Origin: Phaseolus vulgaris
Taxonomy: Eukaryota > Streptophyta > Magnoliopsida > Fabales > Fabaceae
NCBI RefSeq assembly: GCF_000499845.2
Contig: NC_023756.2
Coordinates: forward strand, 41,169,393 to 41,233,392
Reading direction: 5' to 3'
Length of the DNA: 64,000 bases
Below are positions 23,033-35,100 of the stretch, one piece after another; within the stretch, counting starts at the first letter, position 1; every line of letters begins with the position of its first letter. The position numbers and the translations under genes were made by a program. A model generated the notes under the pieces. That model saw only the letters and a list, made by a program, of their open reading frames with translations. It had not been told where the DNA came from and ran no database searches.

Positions 23033-26000
23033 CTCAAATTATCTCACTTTTGTGAGGAGGAAAAAAGTTCCCACTCCGCTCTTCCATCCGCACTCCCACC
23101 TTCAAGTACATGGATCCAAACATGAATTCCACCCGCTCGCCCCTCCCTCATCCTTTATCACACCCGGAAACAAACCGTGCCTTAAAGTTACAAAAGTAAA
23201 ATGCTATTTGTATCGTCTTTGGCACCTGTAATCCTCCCAAATCTTCTCACTATTGTGAAGAGGAAAAAAGCATCCCACTCCGCTCTCCCATCCGTACCCA
23301 CACCTTCAAATACATGGATCCAAACATGAATTTCACCCGCTCGCCCCTCCCTCCTCCTTAATCACACCCAGATACAAATAGTGCCTTAAAGGTATGAAAG
23401 TAAATTAGAATTTGTATCATTTTTGACACCTGTAATCCTCCCATATCTTCTCACTTTTGTGACGAGGAAAAAAGCTTCCAACTCAGCTCTCCCATTTGTA
23501 CCCACACCTTTAAATACACAGAGCCAAACATGAATTCTACCCACTCCGCCCCTCCATCCTCCTTGATCACACCCGGAAAAAAACAGTGCCTTAAAGGTAC
23601 GAAAGTAAAACGCTATTTGTATCGTCTTTGACATTTGTAATCCTCCAAAATCTTCTCACTTTTGTGAGGAGGAAAAAAGTTTCTCACTCCACTCTCCCAT
23701 TTGCACTCACACCTTTAAATACACGGATCCAAACATGAATTCCACCCGCTCGCCCCTCCCTTTTCCTTGATCACACCCGTAAACAAACAGTGCCTTAAAC
23801 GTACGAAAGTAAAATGTTATTTGTATCTTTTTTGGCACCTGTAATCCTCCCAAATCTTCTCACTTTTGTGAGCAGGAAAAAAGCTTCCCACTCGACTCTC
23901 TCATCCGTACCCACACTTTCAAATACACGAAAACAAACATGAATTCCACCTGCTCGCCCCTCCCTCCTCCTTAATCACACCCGAAAACAAATAGTGCCTT
24001 AAAGGTACGAAAGTAAAATGCTATTTGTATCGTCTTTGACACATGTAATCCTCCCAAATTTCTCACTTTTGTGAGGAGGAAAAAAGCTTCCCACTCCGCT
24101 CTCCCATCCGTACCCACACCTTCAAATAATCGGATCGAAACATGAATTTCACTCGTTTGCCCCTCCCTCCTCCTTGTCACACCCGGAAAAGTACAACGTC
24201 TTAAAGGTACGGAAGTAAAATGCTATTTGTATCGTGTTTGACACCTATAGTGCTTCCAAATCTTCTCACTTTTGTGAGTAGGAAAAAGCTTCCCACTTCG
24301 CCCCCACACCTTCAAATACACGGATACAAACATAAATTCCACCCTTTATCTTTCTTGATCACACTCGGAAACAAACAACGCCTTAAAGGTACAAAAGTAA
24401 TATGCTATTTGTATCGTCTTTGGCACATGTAATCCTCCAAAATCTTCTCACTTTTGTGAGGAGGTAAAAAACTTCCAACTCCACTCTCTGACCGTACCCA
24501 CACCTACAAATACACGGATCCAAACATGAATTCAACACGCTCGACCCTCCCTCCTCCTTGATCACACACGGAAACAAACAGTGCCTTAAAGGTACTGAAG
24601 TAAAATACTATTTTGTATCATCTTTGGCACCTGTAATCCTCTTAAATCATCTCACTTTTGTGAGGAGAAAAAAAGCTTTCCACTCTGCTCTCCCATCCGC
24701 ACCCACACCTTCAAATACACGGATCCAAACATGAATTCCACCCGCTCGACCCTTCCTATCCCTTGATCACACACGTAAACAAACAGTGTCTTAAAGGTAC
24801 GAAAGTAAAATGTTATTTGTATCGTCTTTGGGAAATGTAATCCTCCCAAATCTAATCACTTTTGTAAGGAGGAAAAAAGATTCTCACTCCACTCTCCCAT
24901 CCTAACCCACACCTTCAAATACACAAATCCAAACATGAATTCCACCCGCTCGTCCCTCCTTTCTCTTTGATCACACCCGGAAACAAACAATGTCTTAAAG
25001 GTCGAAAGTAATATACTATTTGTATCGTCTTTGGCATGTTTATTCCTCTAAAATAATCTCACTTTTGTGAGGAGAAAAAAAACTTCCCATTCTACTCTCC
25101 CATCCGCACCCACACCTTCAAATACACGGATCCAAACATGAATTTCACCTGCTCGCCCCTCCCTCCTCCTTGATCACACTCAGAAACAAACAGTGCCTTC
25201 AAGGTGCGAAAGTAAAATGGAATTTGATCGTCTTTGACACCAGTAATCCTCCCATATCTTCTCACTTTTGTGACGAGGAAAAAAGCTTCCCATTCCGTTC
25301 TCCCATTTGCACACACACTTTCAAATTCACGGATCCAAACATTAATTCTACCCGCTCGCCCCTCCCTCCTCCTTGATCACACCCGAAAAAAAGCAGTGCC
25401 TTAAAGGTACGAAAGTAAAACGCTATTTGTATCGTCTTTGACATTTGTAATCCTTCAAAATCTTCTCACTTTTGTGAGGAGGAAAAAAGTTTTCCACTTC
25501 GCTCTCCCATCCGCACCCACACCTTCAAATTCACGGATCCAAACATGAATTTCACCCGCTCGCCCCTCTCTCCTCCTTGATCACACCCGAAAACAAACAA
25601 TGCCTTAAAGGTACGAAAGTAAAATGTTATTTGTATAGTTTTTGACATATGTAATCCTCCCAAATCTTCTCACTTTTGTGAAGAGGAAAAAACCTTCTCA
25701 CTATGCTCTCCCATCTATATCCACACCTTCAAATACACAAATCGAAACATGAATTTCACCCTTTCGCCCCTCCTTCCTCCTTGATCATACCCGAAAACAA
25801 ACAGTGCCTTAAAGGTACGAAAGTAAAAAGCTAGTTGTATCGTCTTTGGCTTCGGTAATCCTCCCAAATCTTCTCACTTTTGTGAGGAGGAAAAAACCTT
25901 GCCACTCTACTCTCTATCCGTACCGATATCATTAAATACACGGATCCAAACATGAACTCCACCTGCTCGCCCCTCCCTCCTTGATCACACCCGGAAACAA

Positions 26001-28850
26001 ACAGTGCCTTAAAGGTACGAAAATAAAATGATATTTATATCGTCTTTGACACCTGTAATCCTGCAAAATCTTCTTACTTTTGTGAGGAGGAAAAAAGCTT
26101 CCAACTCCGCTCTCCCATCTGAACCTACACCTTCAAATACACGGATCCAAACATGAATTCCACCCGCTTGCCCCTCCCTATTCCTTGATCACACCTGAAA
26201 ACAAAAAATGCCTTAATAGTACGAAAGTAAAATGCTATTTGTATCGTCTTTGACACCTGTAATCTTCCCAAATCTTCTCACTTTTGTGAGGAGGAAAAAA
26301 TTTTCCCACTCCGTTCTCCCATCCGCACCCATACCTTCAAATACAGGAATCCAAACATGAATTCCACCCGCTCGCCCTCCCTCCTCCTTTATCACACCCG
26401 GATACAAACAATGTCTTAAAGGTACGAAAGTAAAATGTTATTTGTATCGTCTTTGACACCTGTAATCCTCCCAAATCTTCACACTTTTGTGAGGAGGAAA
26501 AAAGATTCTCAATCCGCTCTCCCATTCGCACCCACACCTTCAAATACACGGATCCAAACATGTATTCCACGTGCTCGTCCCTCCATCCTCCTTTATCACA
26601 CCCAAAAAGAAACAATGCCTTAAAGGTACGAAAGTGAAATGCTATTTGTATCATCTTTGACACCTGTAATCCTCCCAAATCTTCTCACTTTTGTGAGGAG
26701 GAAAAAAGCATGCCACTCCACTCTCTATCTGTACCGATACCTTCAATTACACGGATCTAAACATGAATTCCACCTGCTCGCCTCTCCGTCCTCCTTGATC
26801 ACACCCGAAAACAAACAGTGCCTTAAAGGTACGGAAGTAAAATGCTAATTGTATCATCTTTTGCACTTGTAATCCTCCAAAATTTTCTCACTTTTGTGAG
26901 GAGGAAAAAAGCTTCCCACTCCACTCTCTAGCCGTACACACACCTTCAATTACACGAATCCAAACATGAATTCAACACGCTCGCCCTCCCTCCTCCTTGA
27001 TCACACCCGGAAACAAACAGTGTCTTAAAGCTACATAAGTAAAATGGTATTTATATCGTTTTTGGTTCCTGTAATCCTTCCAAATCTTCTCACTTTTGTG
27101 AGGAGGAAAAAAGATTACCACTCCGCTCTCCCATCCGCACCCACACCTTCAAATGCACAGATCCAAACATGAATTCCACCTGCTCGCCCCTCCCTCCTCT
27201 TTGATCACACCCAAAAACAAACAGTGGCTTAAAGGTATGGAAGTACAATGCTATTGGTATCGTATATGGCACCTGTAATCCTTTAAAATTTTCTCACTTT
27301 TGTGAGGAGGAAAAAGCTTCCCACTCCACTCTCTAGCCGTACTCACAGCTTCAAATACACGAATCCAAACATGAATTCCACACGCTCGCCCCTCCCTCCT
27401 CCTTGATCACACCCATAAACAAACAGTGCCTTAAAGGTACAAAAGTAAAATGCTATTTGTAACGTCTTTGGCACCTGTAATCCTCCCAAATATTCTCACT
27501 TTTGTAAGGATGAAAAAAGATTACCATTCCGCTCTCTCATCCACACCCACACCTTCAAATACACAGATCCAAACATGAATTTCACCTGCTCGCCCCTCCC
27601 TCCTCCTTGATCACACCCGGAAACAAAAAGTTCCTTAAAGGTATGAAAGTAAAATGTTATTTATATCGTTTTTGGCACCTGTAATCCTCTCAAATCTTCT
27701 CACTTTTGTGAGGAGGAAAAAAGTTTTCCACTCCTCTCTCCCATCCGCACCCACACCTTCAAATATACGAATCCAAACATGAATTATACCCGCTCGCCCC
27801 TCCCTCTTCCTTGATCACACACGGAAACAAAAAGTGCCTTAAAGGTATGAAAGTAAAATGCTATTTGTATCGTCTTTGACATTTGTAATCATCCAAAATC
27901 TTCTCACTTTTGTGAGCAGGAAAAAAGTTTCCCACTCCGCTCTCCCATCCGCACCCACACCTTCAAATACACGAATCCAAACATGAATTCCTCTCGCTCG
28001 CCCCTCCCTCCCCCTTGATCACACCCGGAAACAAAGAATTCCTTAAAGGTACGAAATTAAAATGCTATTTGTATTGTTTTTGGCATCTGTAATTCTTCCA
28101 AATCTTCTCACTTTTGTGAGGAGGAAAAAAGCTTCCCATTATGCTCTCCCATCCGTACCCATACCTTCAAATACATGGAAACAAACATGAATTCCACCCG
28201 CTCGCCCTTCCTTCCTCCTTAATCACACCCGGAAACAAATAGTGCCTTAAAGGTACGAAAGTAAAATGCTTTTTGTATCATCTTTGACACTTGTAATCCT
28301 CCCAAATCTTCTCACTTTTGTGAGTAGGAAAAAAGCTTCCCATTCCGCTCTCTCATCCGCACCCACACCTTCAAATACACAAATCCAAACATGAATTCCA
28401 CACGTTCGCCCCTCCTTTTTCCTTGATCACACCCAGAAACAAACTGTGCCTTAAAGATACAAAAGTAAAATGCTATATGTATCGTCTTTGGGAAATGTAA
28501 TCCTCCAAAATCTTCTCACTTTTGTTAGGTGGAAAAAAGCTTCGCAATCCGTTCTCCCATCTGCACCCATAGCTTCAAATACACAAATCCAAACATGAAT
28601 TCCACCAGCTCGCCCCTCCTTTCTACTTGATCACACCCAGAAACAAATAGTGCCTTAAACGTACGAAAGTAAAATGCTATTTGTATCGTCTTTGACACCT
28701 GTAATCCTTCCAAATCTTCTCACTTTTGTGAGGAGGAAAAAAACTTCTCACTCCGCTCTCCCATCCGCACCCACACCTTCAAATACACGGATCCAAACAT
28801 GAATTCCACCCGCTCGCCCCTCCCTGATCACACCCGGAAACAAATAGTTC
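23033..28850. repeat. Satellite-like tandem array, 29 copies of a ~204-bp unit
   Basis: The landmark GGATCCAAACATGAATT (or a 1-3 base variant) recurs 29 times from 23111 to 28788, mean spacing about 203 bp; most intervals are 203-205, with shorter ones near 24.1-24.5 kb. A canonical unit holds the GGATCC/GAATTC pair nine bases apart, CTCGCCCCTCC, a hairpin (CTTCTCAC-TTTT-GTGAGGAGG) and CACACCCGGAAACAAACAG. Read on the minus strand the last part is TTAAGGCACTGTTTGTTTCCGGG, resembling a Harbinger terminus with TTA. Because 204 is a multiple of three, 60-113-residue minus-strand frames appear repeatedly; they carry lesions in most units and are not called as genes. Divergence between neighbours is a few percent or more. 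Confidence 0.95.
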
Positions 28851-28852
28851 CT

Positions 28853-29144
28853 AATAAGAGATTTCAAATTGGCTTTGTATAATTTTTGTTCATAAATTTT
28901 TTCAGAAATTAGCTTATACATATTAATGTAAATTTAGAATCTATGTATTTTTAAATTTGTTTATCTTTATCTTATACTTTTTTTTATTAATTATAGATAA
29001 TAATAAAATTAATTTAGTTTATTATGTTAATTCCATAAAAATACTTATGGAAGAGCTGGTTGAGTCATATCTGTGGGTCATTGAATCAATCCATTTGAGT
29101 TTGGCAGAAACTCTGGTTTGAGAAACCTTATCCAGAAAGAAAAG
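28853..29144. other. CCB2 upstream region
   Basis: AT-rich DNA between the satellite end and the CCB2 start codon. This ~290-bp stretch must hold the CCB2 core promoter unless the array contributes. No strong TATA box was singled out. An array ending so close to a gene is notable. Confidence 0.5.
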
Positions 29145-32100
29145 ATGAACAACATAGGCACAATCTGTTTGAAACCATGCATTCCTTTCCCAATACAATG
29201 TCCCAAACCCAGCTTCAGAAAATTCACACTCACAACAATACTTCGTTCCAGTCTTCAAGATTCTCAGCCACCCAACTCAAACCAAGAGCAACAACAACAA
29301 CAACAACTCAATCTCTCCGTTCTTCGTTTCACATTGGGTCTCTCTCTCTCTGTTTTTTATCACCAATTTTTATCACCAATAAGGAATGAAATTAAATGGA
29401 GCAATTGGGGTCATGGTTATCAAATTATAGGGATAACCCGGAAACCCGTCCGAGGCCAAGAGTCTACTGCTGGGTCACGAGTTAACTCGTGGGTAGACTC
29501 GTTTTTGAGCAGACTCGGACTATACACGAACAAACTCGGTAGAATCGGTACAAACTCGCGAGTGAGAGGCCGAGTGAACGAGTTTCGAAGAAAAGCCCAA
29601 AACGACCCATGTGTGGGTCGTTTAGGGTTCTCGTTTCATACCTGGACCTGCTGCGTTCGTTTTTGTTTTGGGTGGGTTCGTCGTCGTCTTTCTCGCCTCG
29701 CCGTCATCTCGCCGTCGCGTTCTGTTTTCATTTTCAGGTAGGTTCTGCGATTGGGGGCTGGGTTGAAGCTGAAATAAATTTTTTTATTTAGGATGGGTTG
29801 AATCTGAAATAAAAAAAGGCATTGGGGTTTCGAGATTAAAGTTAATTTTATTTGGAGTAAGGTTTTGGCTGCAGAGCTTTCTCAGATTAAAATGTGTTGT
29901 TTCCCTACACAGATATAAGAGACAACACATGCCTACACCCTCACTTGAGGTCTTTTGTTAGTCTTCATCTGAGAAAAATGTTTGAAACTATACTAATGCC
30001 AGGATGATGCAAAGGGTATGTTGGGAGAAAACATTTAATTTCAAAGAAAGTGAGGTATAGTAAAATGCACAAACATTATAGAAATATATAAGCAGATGTA
30101 CTTAGACCTGGTATCCATGTAGCAGATTTAGTAACTGTATTCTTTTCAACTTTGTACTACTCAGATATGTGCTATTTCAACTACTGCACTTCCTACTTTT
30201 GTAGTCTCTACATCATTGACCTCCACTGCCTATGTAAACCAAACACCCAGTTGCTATGTAGACAGACTTAGGCTAAGCTACAAGTGTATTTTCTCAGTGA
30301 ACTAAGTCTTATCCGTCTGATGCAATCATCCTTTTGTTTTAACATTGTCTTACAATTGCATTATAAACAATATGACCTATATTGATCCCTGAGCCTACAT
30401 TGCTATGTATACAGACAAAGTCAGATCTATTAATGTATTCTGTCACTGGATATAGTTTACCAAGTTGTCCTTGTTCAATTTCCCAGTGCAGACGCTTAGT
30501 ATATATGCCTATACCAACTGATGGCGTTATCATGTTCTGTTTTGACACCAAATATGCTTATCCTTGGTGCAGCAGCTGATTTGCTCTCTGTTCCATGTGA
30601 ATAAGTATGACCTGCACTCTTATGACAGTTTGGGAGTGTTGAGGGGTTTTAGATCCATATCAGAGTAGTGGTTGTTAGTTATACAGGTCCATATACTCTT
30701 CAAACTTGGACTACCTCTTAACAAAAGTTACCTTAAAGTTTTAATACACTCCACTGGGCACAAATACCAGTCTGTGTAAGAGAACTTCACAGCTGGAATT
30801 TTATTTTTCATCCAGGTCCAGATTTTCAATTGGGCCATGTGTAAGACTTCTGCATCTGCCTTACCATCCTTAGAATTTTCTCTATTTCTTTGCTCACAAA
30901 GACACCAGATTATTGCTATCCACAAGCCCCTCCACAGCATATTTTCCTTGGCTCTAAGCTGAAAAAACTAAAAGTGTTGGCGGACGGGTTTATTGTGGTG
31001 CCCTGAAACGATTCCCACCCAGCTATTGCACATATTCTAAACTCTATTTGCTATTTTACAAGTAAAATACAGATGTACCACATTTTCCTCCTACTCTTCA
31101 CAAAGTGGACACATTGTGCTACTTAGTTATACCCCCTCCTAACTAAATTTTCCCTCGTAGGTACTTTATTGAGCATGACTTGCCAAGCAAAGTGTTGTGC
31201 TGGAGGGATTACTTTTACTTCCCAGAAAGTGTTCAGAGTATTAGTATTTTCCCCAGTGCAGCTGTTTTCTAAATATTTATACGCCGACTTCACTGTATAT
31301 ATTCCTTTCTCTTCTCCTAACCATCTCCAAGTATCTTCATTATCCATGAGGTTGGAAACTTTCTATTTCATGCATTAGTGTATGCTCTTGTGTCCTTTCA
31401 CATACAAATCTGTTTCTTTTCCATTGTAGATCCATTCCCATCCCCTATCATCCCAACTTCTTAGTTCTCTTATTGTTTTTTCTTTACTATTTGTGATACT
31501 ATACAATCTAGGATACCTATGTTTAAGAGTTGTCTCCCCAAGCCACTTATCCTCCTAAAATTTTATTTTACTACTTGATCCACTTTCCAAACAACACTCC
31601 TATGAAACCAACTGTTGCTGTTTCCTTGCCCACACACTTTGCATATGTCTCTCCACCACCGTAATTTGTATTTTACTACTTTGTTCTTGTTACATGTTGC
31701 CCTTGTGCCATATTTAGATATTGGGGCATCCTTCAATGCTCCCCTTTTCTCCACGCCTTGTCTCCATTTACATTTGGCAAGTAATGCTTTATTGAACCTA
31801 CCTATATCCTTGATACCTAGCCCTCCCACCTCCTTTGGCTTACAAAGGTTTTCCCATTTAATCCATGCTATCTTTTTTCCTTCTACCTCCCAACCCCAAA
31901 GGAAATTCCTTAGCATCTTCCTAATTACTTGGTATACTGCAATAGGTGCTTTATAAAAGGACAAGTAATACAATGGTATAGCAGTGAAGATTGATTTTAT
32001 AAGACAAATTCTGCTTGCAAAAGTTAGGTGTCTGCCCTTCCACTTTCTTGACCTTGTCCACCATTGGATCTCAAAATTCTTTCTTCCTAGGATTTCCTCC

Positions 32101-35100
32101 TATAGGTAGACGTAGGTACTTGAAAGGTATTTTCGTTTGGTTGTAGTTTAAAGTTTCAGAAAACCTATCCAATTCACTCTTCTCAATGCCTATAACTCCT
32201 ATTTTGCTTTTATGAAAGTTTACCTTTAGGCCTGAAGCAAGCACAAAACATTTCAGGATGCTCTTTGTAGTTACAACATTTTGGTACTTGGCATTGCATA
32301 CAAATAATGTGTCTTCCGCAAACTGTAGGATATTTATTTCCACTTCATTGATACCTACTTTCACACCTTCTAGCAATTTATTCTTCACTGCTTGTCTTAC
32401 CAACCCAGCTAAACCTTCAGCCACAATTATGAAGAGAAATGCAGCTGTGGGATCCCCTTGTCTTAGTCCCCGTGTTGGTTTAAACTCCTGTGTTGGAGTC
32501 CCATTGACTAAGACAGAGATTGTAGATGATTCCATACATTCCTTGCTCCATCCAATCCATTTTCTACTAAAGCCTAATCTATCCATCATGTAATACAGAA
32601 AATCCCATCTCATTGAGTCATAGGTTTTTTCATAATCTACCTTTATTATTACCCATTTTGTCTTTTCCCTCTTAATATCCTCTACCACCTCATTTGCTAC
32701 CAAAATGCTATCCAGAAGTTCTCTCCCTCTTATGAAAGCTGATTGGGAGGTATCTATGATATTAGGTAGCACTTTCTTTATTCTATTTTGACAACAGTTT
32801 AGTTATTATCTTATACAAAGCTCCCACCATGGAAATTGGCCTATACTGCTCCAACTTAGTGGGGACTCTTAATTTAGGCACTAAGATATAAAGGATGCAT
32901 TACAGCCCCTTGGTATCTTTCCAAAACTCTTGAAGTTTTGAACTGCTTGAAAAATGTCATGCTTTATTGTTTCCCAGCTGTTTTTAATGAAATTAAAATC
33001 GAATCCATTGGGCCGAAGACTCTTTGATCCTTCACACTGCCACACTGCATCCCTTATTTCTGCCTCTGTGACATTGGGTCTCTCTCTAAACACAGTAACT
33101 AATCTTAATTAACCAACTTTAGGTAAATGGTTAAAACAACCATCTTCTAAACAGTAATGTGTAATTATATGGACAATATTTGGCATGAAACGAAAAGAAT
33201 AATTTTTTAGCTATCAATTTTAGCATCTGTTTCATTGGTGTTTTTTGCTTTGCTTCCAGGGATACCTGGGTTGGATGAATCCTACTTGCCCAGATGGATT
33301 GGTTACGGCTTTGGTTCACTTTTGCTTTTGAATCACTTTCTTGGGAGTGATGCAGCCGCTGTTACACCAGCTCAGCTTGTAAGAGAAATTAAAGCTGAAA
33401 ACTGCATTTTTATTTTGCATTTTTCATTTTTTGATTGGTCAACTTTATTTAATTTTCTGGGGTCTGGTTCAAAATTGTTTTGTTTTCCTTTGTTATGTAG
33501 AGTACAGAGGTTTTGGGTCTGTCTTTGGCTTCCTTCTCAATTGTGCTGCCCTACCTTGGTAAATTTCTCAAGGTAAGTAACTGGTTTTATTCTTGTAGAA
33601 TTAATTCAATTTTCCACCGTAGTGAATAAGTTCAGTTACACTTGGAGACAATGTGGAGATCCATAGATTCAACAAGGGTTCCCCAAGAAGACCACTCTTT
33701 CTTTTTATAATATGTATATACCAATTAATTAACTCTACTTTTTGTTGATTTTTTAAATGACCATAGTCACAGTTTTATAGTAATCCTTGATATTGTGGAA
33801 AATTACGGATAAATAGAGCTGTATTTCGGTTGCAGAGACTTCAGAAACCTTGATGTTGCTGCCACAATTGTAGTAGTTGTGGACCCTTTTTTAAAATATT
33901 GCTTATAATCTATATGGAGCTCAAATATGAAGTTTTTCATGTAAGATATTGATCCTCAACCAAGTGTGGGAAATAGGGTGCTCAACCAGTGGACGAAAAG
34001 ACTATACCAGACGGTACTGAGCAAATATTTGTCATGTCAACAGAGATAGGGAATGGCCTGAAGGAGGATCTGGCTTGGGCATCATATGTTTTGTTGCGTA
34101 ATACAAATGCCATAGCTATGGTATGTCTCATACATTATCATTATTAATTTAAAGAAACACTTGGTTGCTGCTGGGGTTCTTCATTTGTAGGTTACCTATA
34201 ATATAAGTACCACTTTAACCTTTCATTGAGTCTTAGGGAATGCCCTAACGTTGGAATGCCACAATCTTCCCTCTCCCCTAAACTTTTATTGTAAATGAAA
34301 AACCAAAAACGTATGGTAGGTTTGCCCCAAAATGAAGAAAAAGAAAAGGCCTAAAGGGACAATGATGTTGATAGTTTGTAATCACACAATTATATTTGTT
34401 GGGTTGATTTGAATTATATATGTTTGAGGTGAAAATTTGTAATTACTAGTTCAAAAGGTAAAACTGTCTAGTAAACAGTGTGTAAATTGCTCGCCATTAC
34501 TTCTAGAGTATATGTATTGTGCATCATTACTCTGCCTACTGAGCTGACAGAGGTTATTAGGACTAGTTATAATTGTTAGAAGTTATCTAATCTGGTGGAC
34601 AGTTAGATGTTTATATTGTAATCAAAGCTTAGGAGTTGTCATGTAAAATATAGATAGCAAGTTCTTTGTTCATTCATCAGTTCAATTCAGTGTTACGACT
34701 CTTCTTCTTCTACCTTATTTTTTCACTATCAATGTGTTCAGCTAATTCTAATTCAAGGAGAAATATGTGCAAGGGGATACTGGAACATACCAGCTGATAC
34801 ATCAAAAGAAATTCTTCTGGATTGGTTTAAGAAAAAAATTGAAAAAGCTGCCCTGTATGATTTGAAAGACACCCTATATTTTCCTCAAGACGCAGGTATT
34901 GAAATTTTTCTACAGTTTTGGATACGTAAGCATATGGAAGTAGTTTGTTTTTCAGGTTAAGTCTTGTAGGACATAGAAAAGCATCTAAACATTCAGTTGA
35001 TTATTTTTAGTTGTCCAAAACTAGAATAGATGCCCATTAAAATTTCAAACTAAAATATGTGGTTGAAAAAATAATTTTACCAAAGACTAAATCCCAACAT

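Larger units (their letters stand above)
16051..28852 (-). mobile_element. PIF/Harbinger-type transposon complex with internal satellite
   Basis: The minus strand carries, in transcription order, a Harbinger DDE transposase, a Myb/SANT-like protein and a PF20167-like protein, all decayed. The right edge, read on the minus strand, is TTA then GGAACTATTTGTTTCCGGG, which fits the family's (TTA/TAA)-GG-NNCTGTTTG-type terminus. A candidate left end near 16051 reads GGATCATGCTTTGTTTGG and then GATTGAGGTGGAG, preceded by AAA. The left end is less certain. Between them lie an A-rich minisatellite and a 29-copy array. Typical plant Harbingers are a few kb, so this ~12.8-kb span would be unusually large. 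It may instead be several neighbouring elements. Confidence 0.5.

Noticed and set aside
23386..28713. Many 60-113-residue frames on the minus strand
   Set aside because: They come from the 204-bp tandem unit, whose length is a multiple of three, and are interrupted in most copies.
23033..28850. CRISPR array
   Set aside because: Whole units of ~204 bp are repeated with no short repeat/variable spacer structure, and the organism is a plant.
29118..29741. 207-codon frame continuing past CCB2 exon 1
   Set aside because: Only the first 64 codons from the ATG at 29145 match CCB2; the remainder reads through intron and inserted sequence, and the frame begins at a non-ATG codon.
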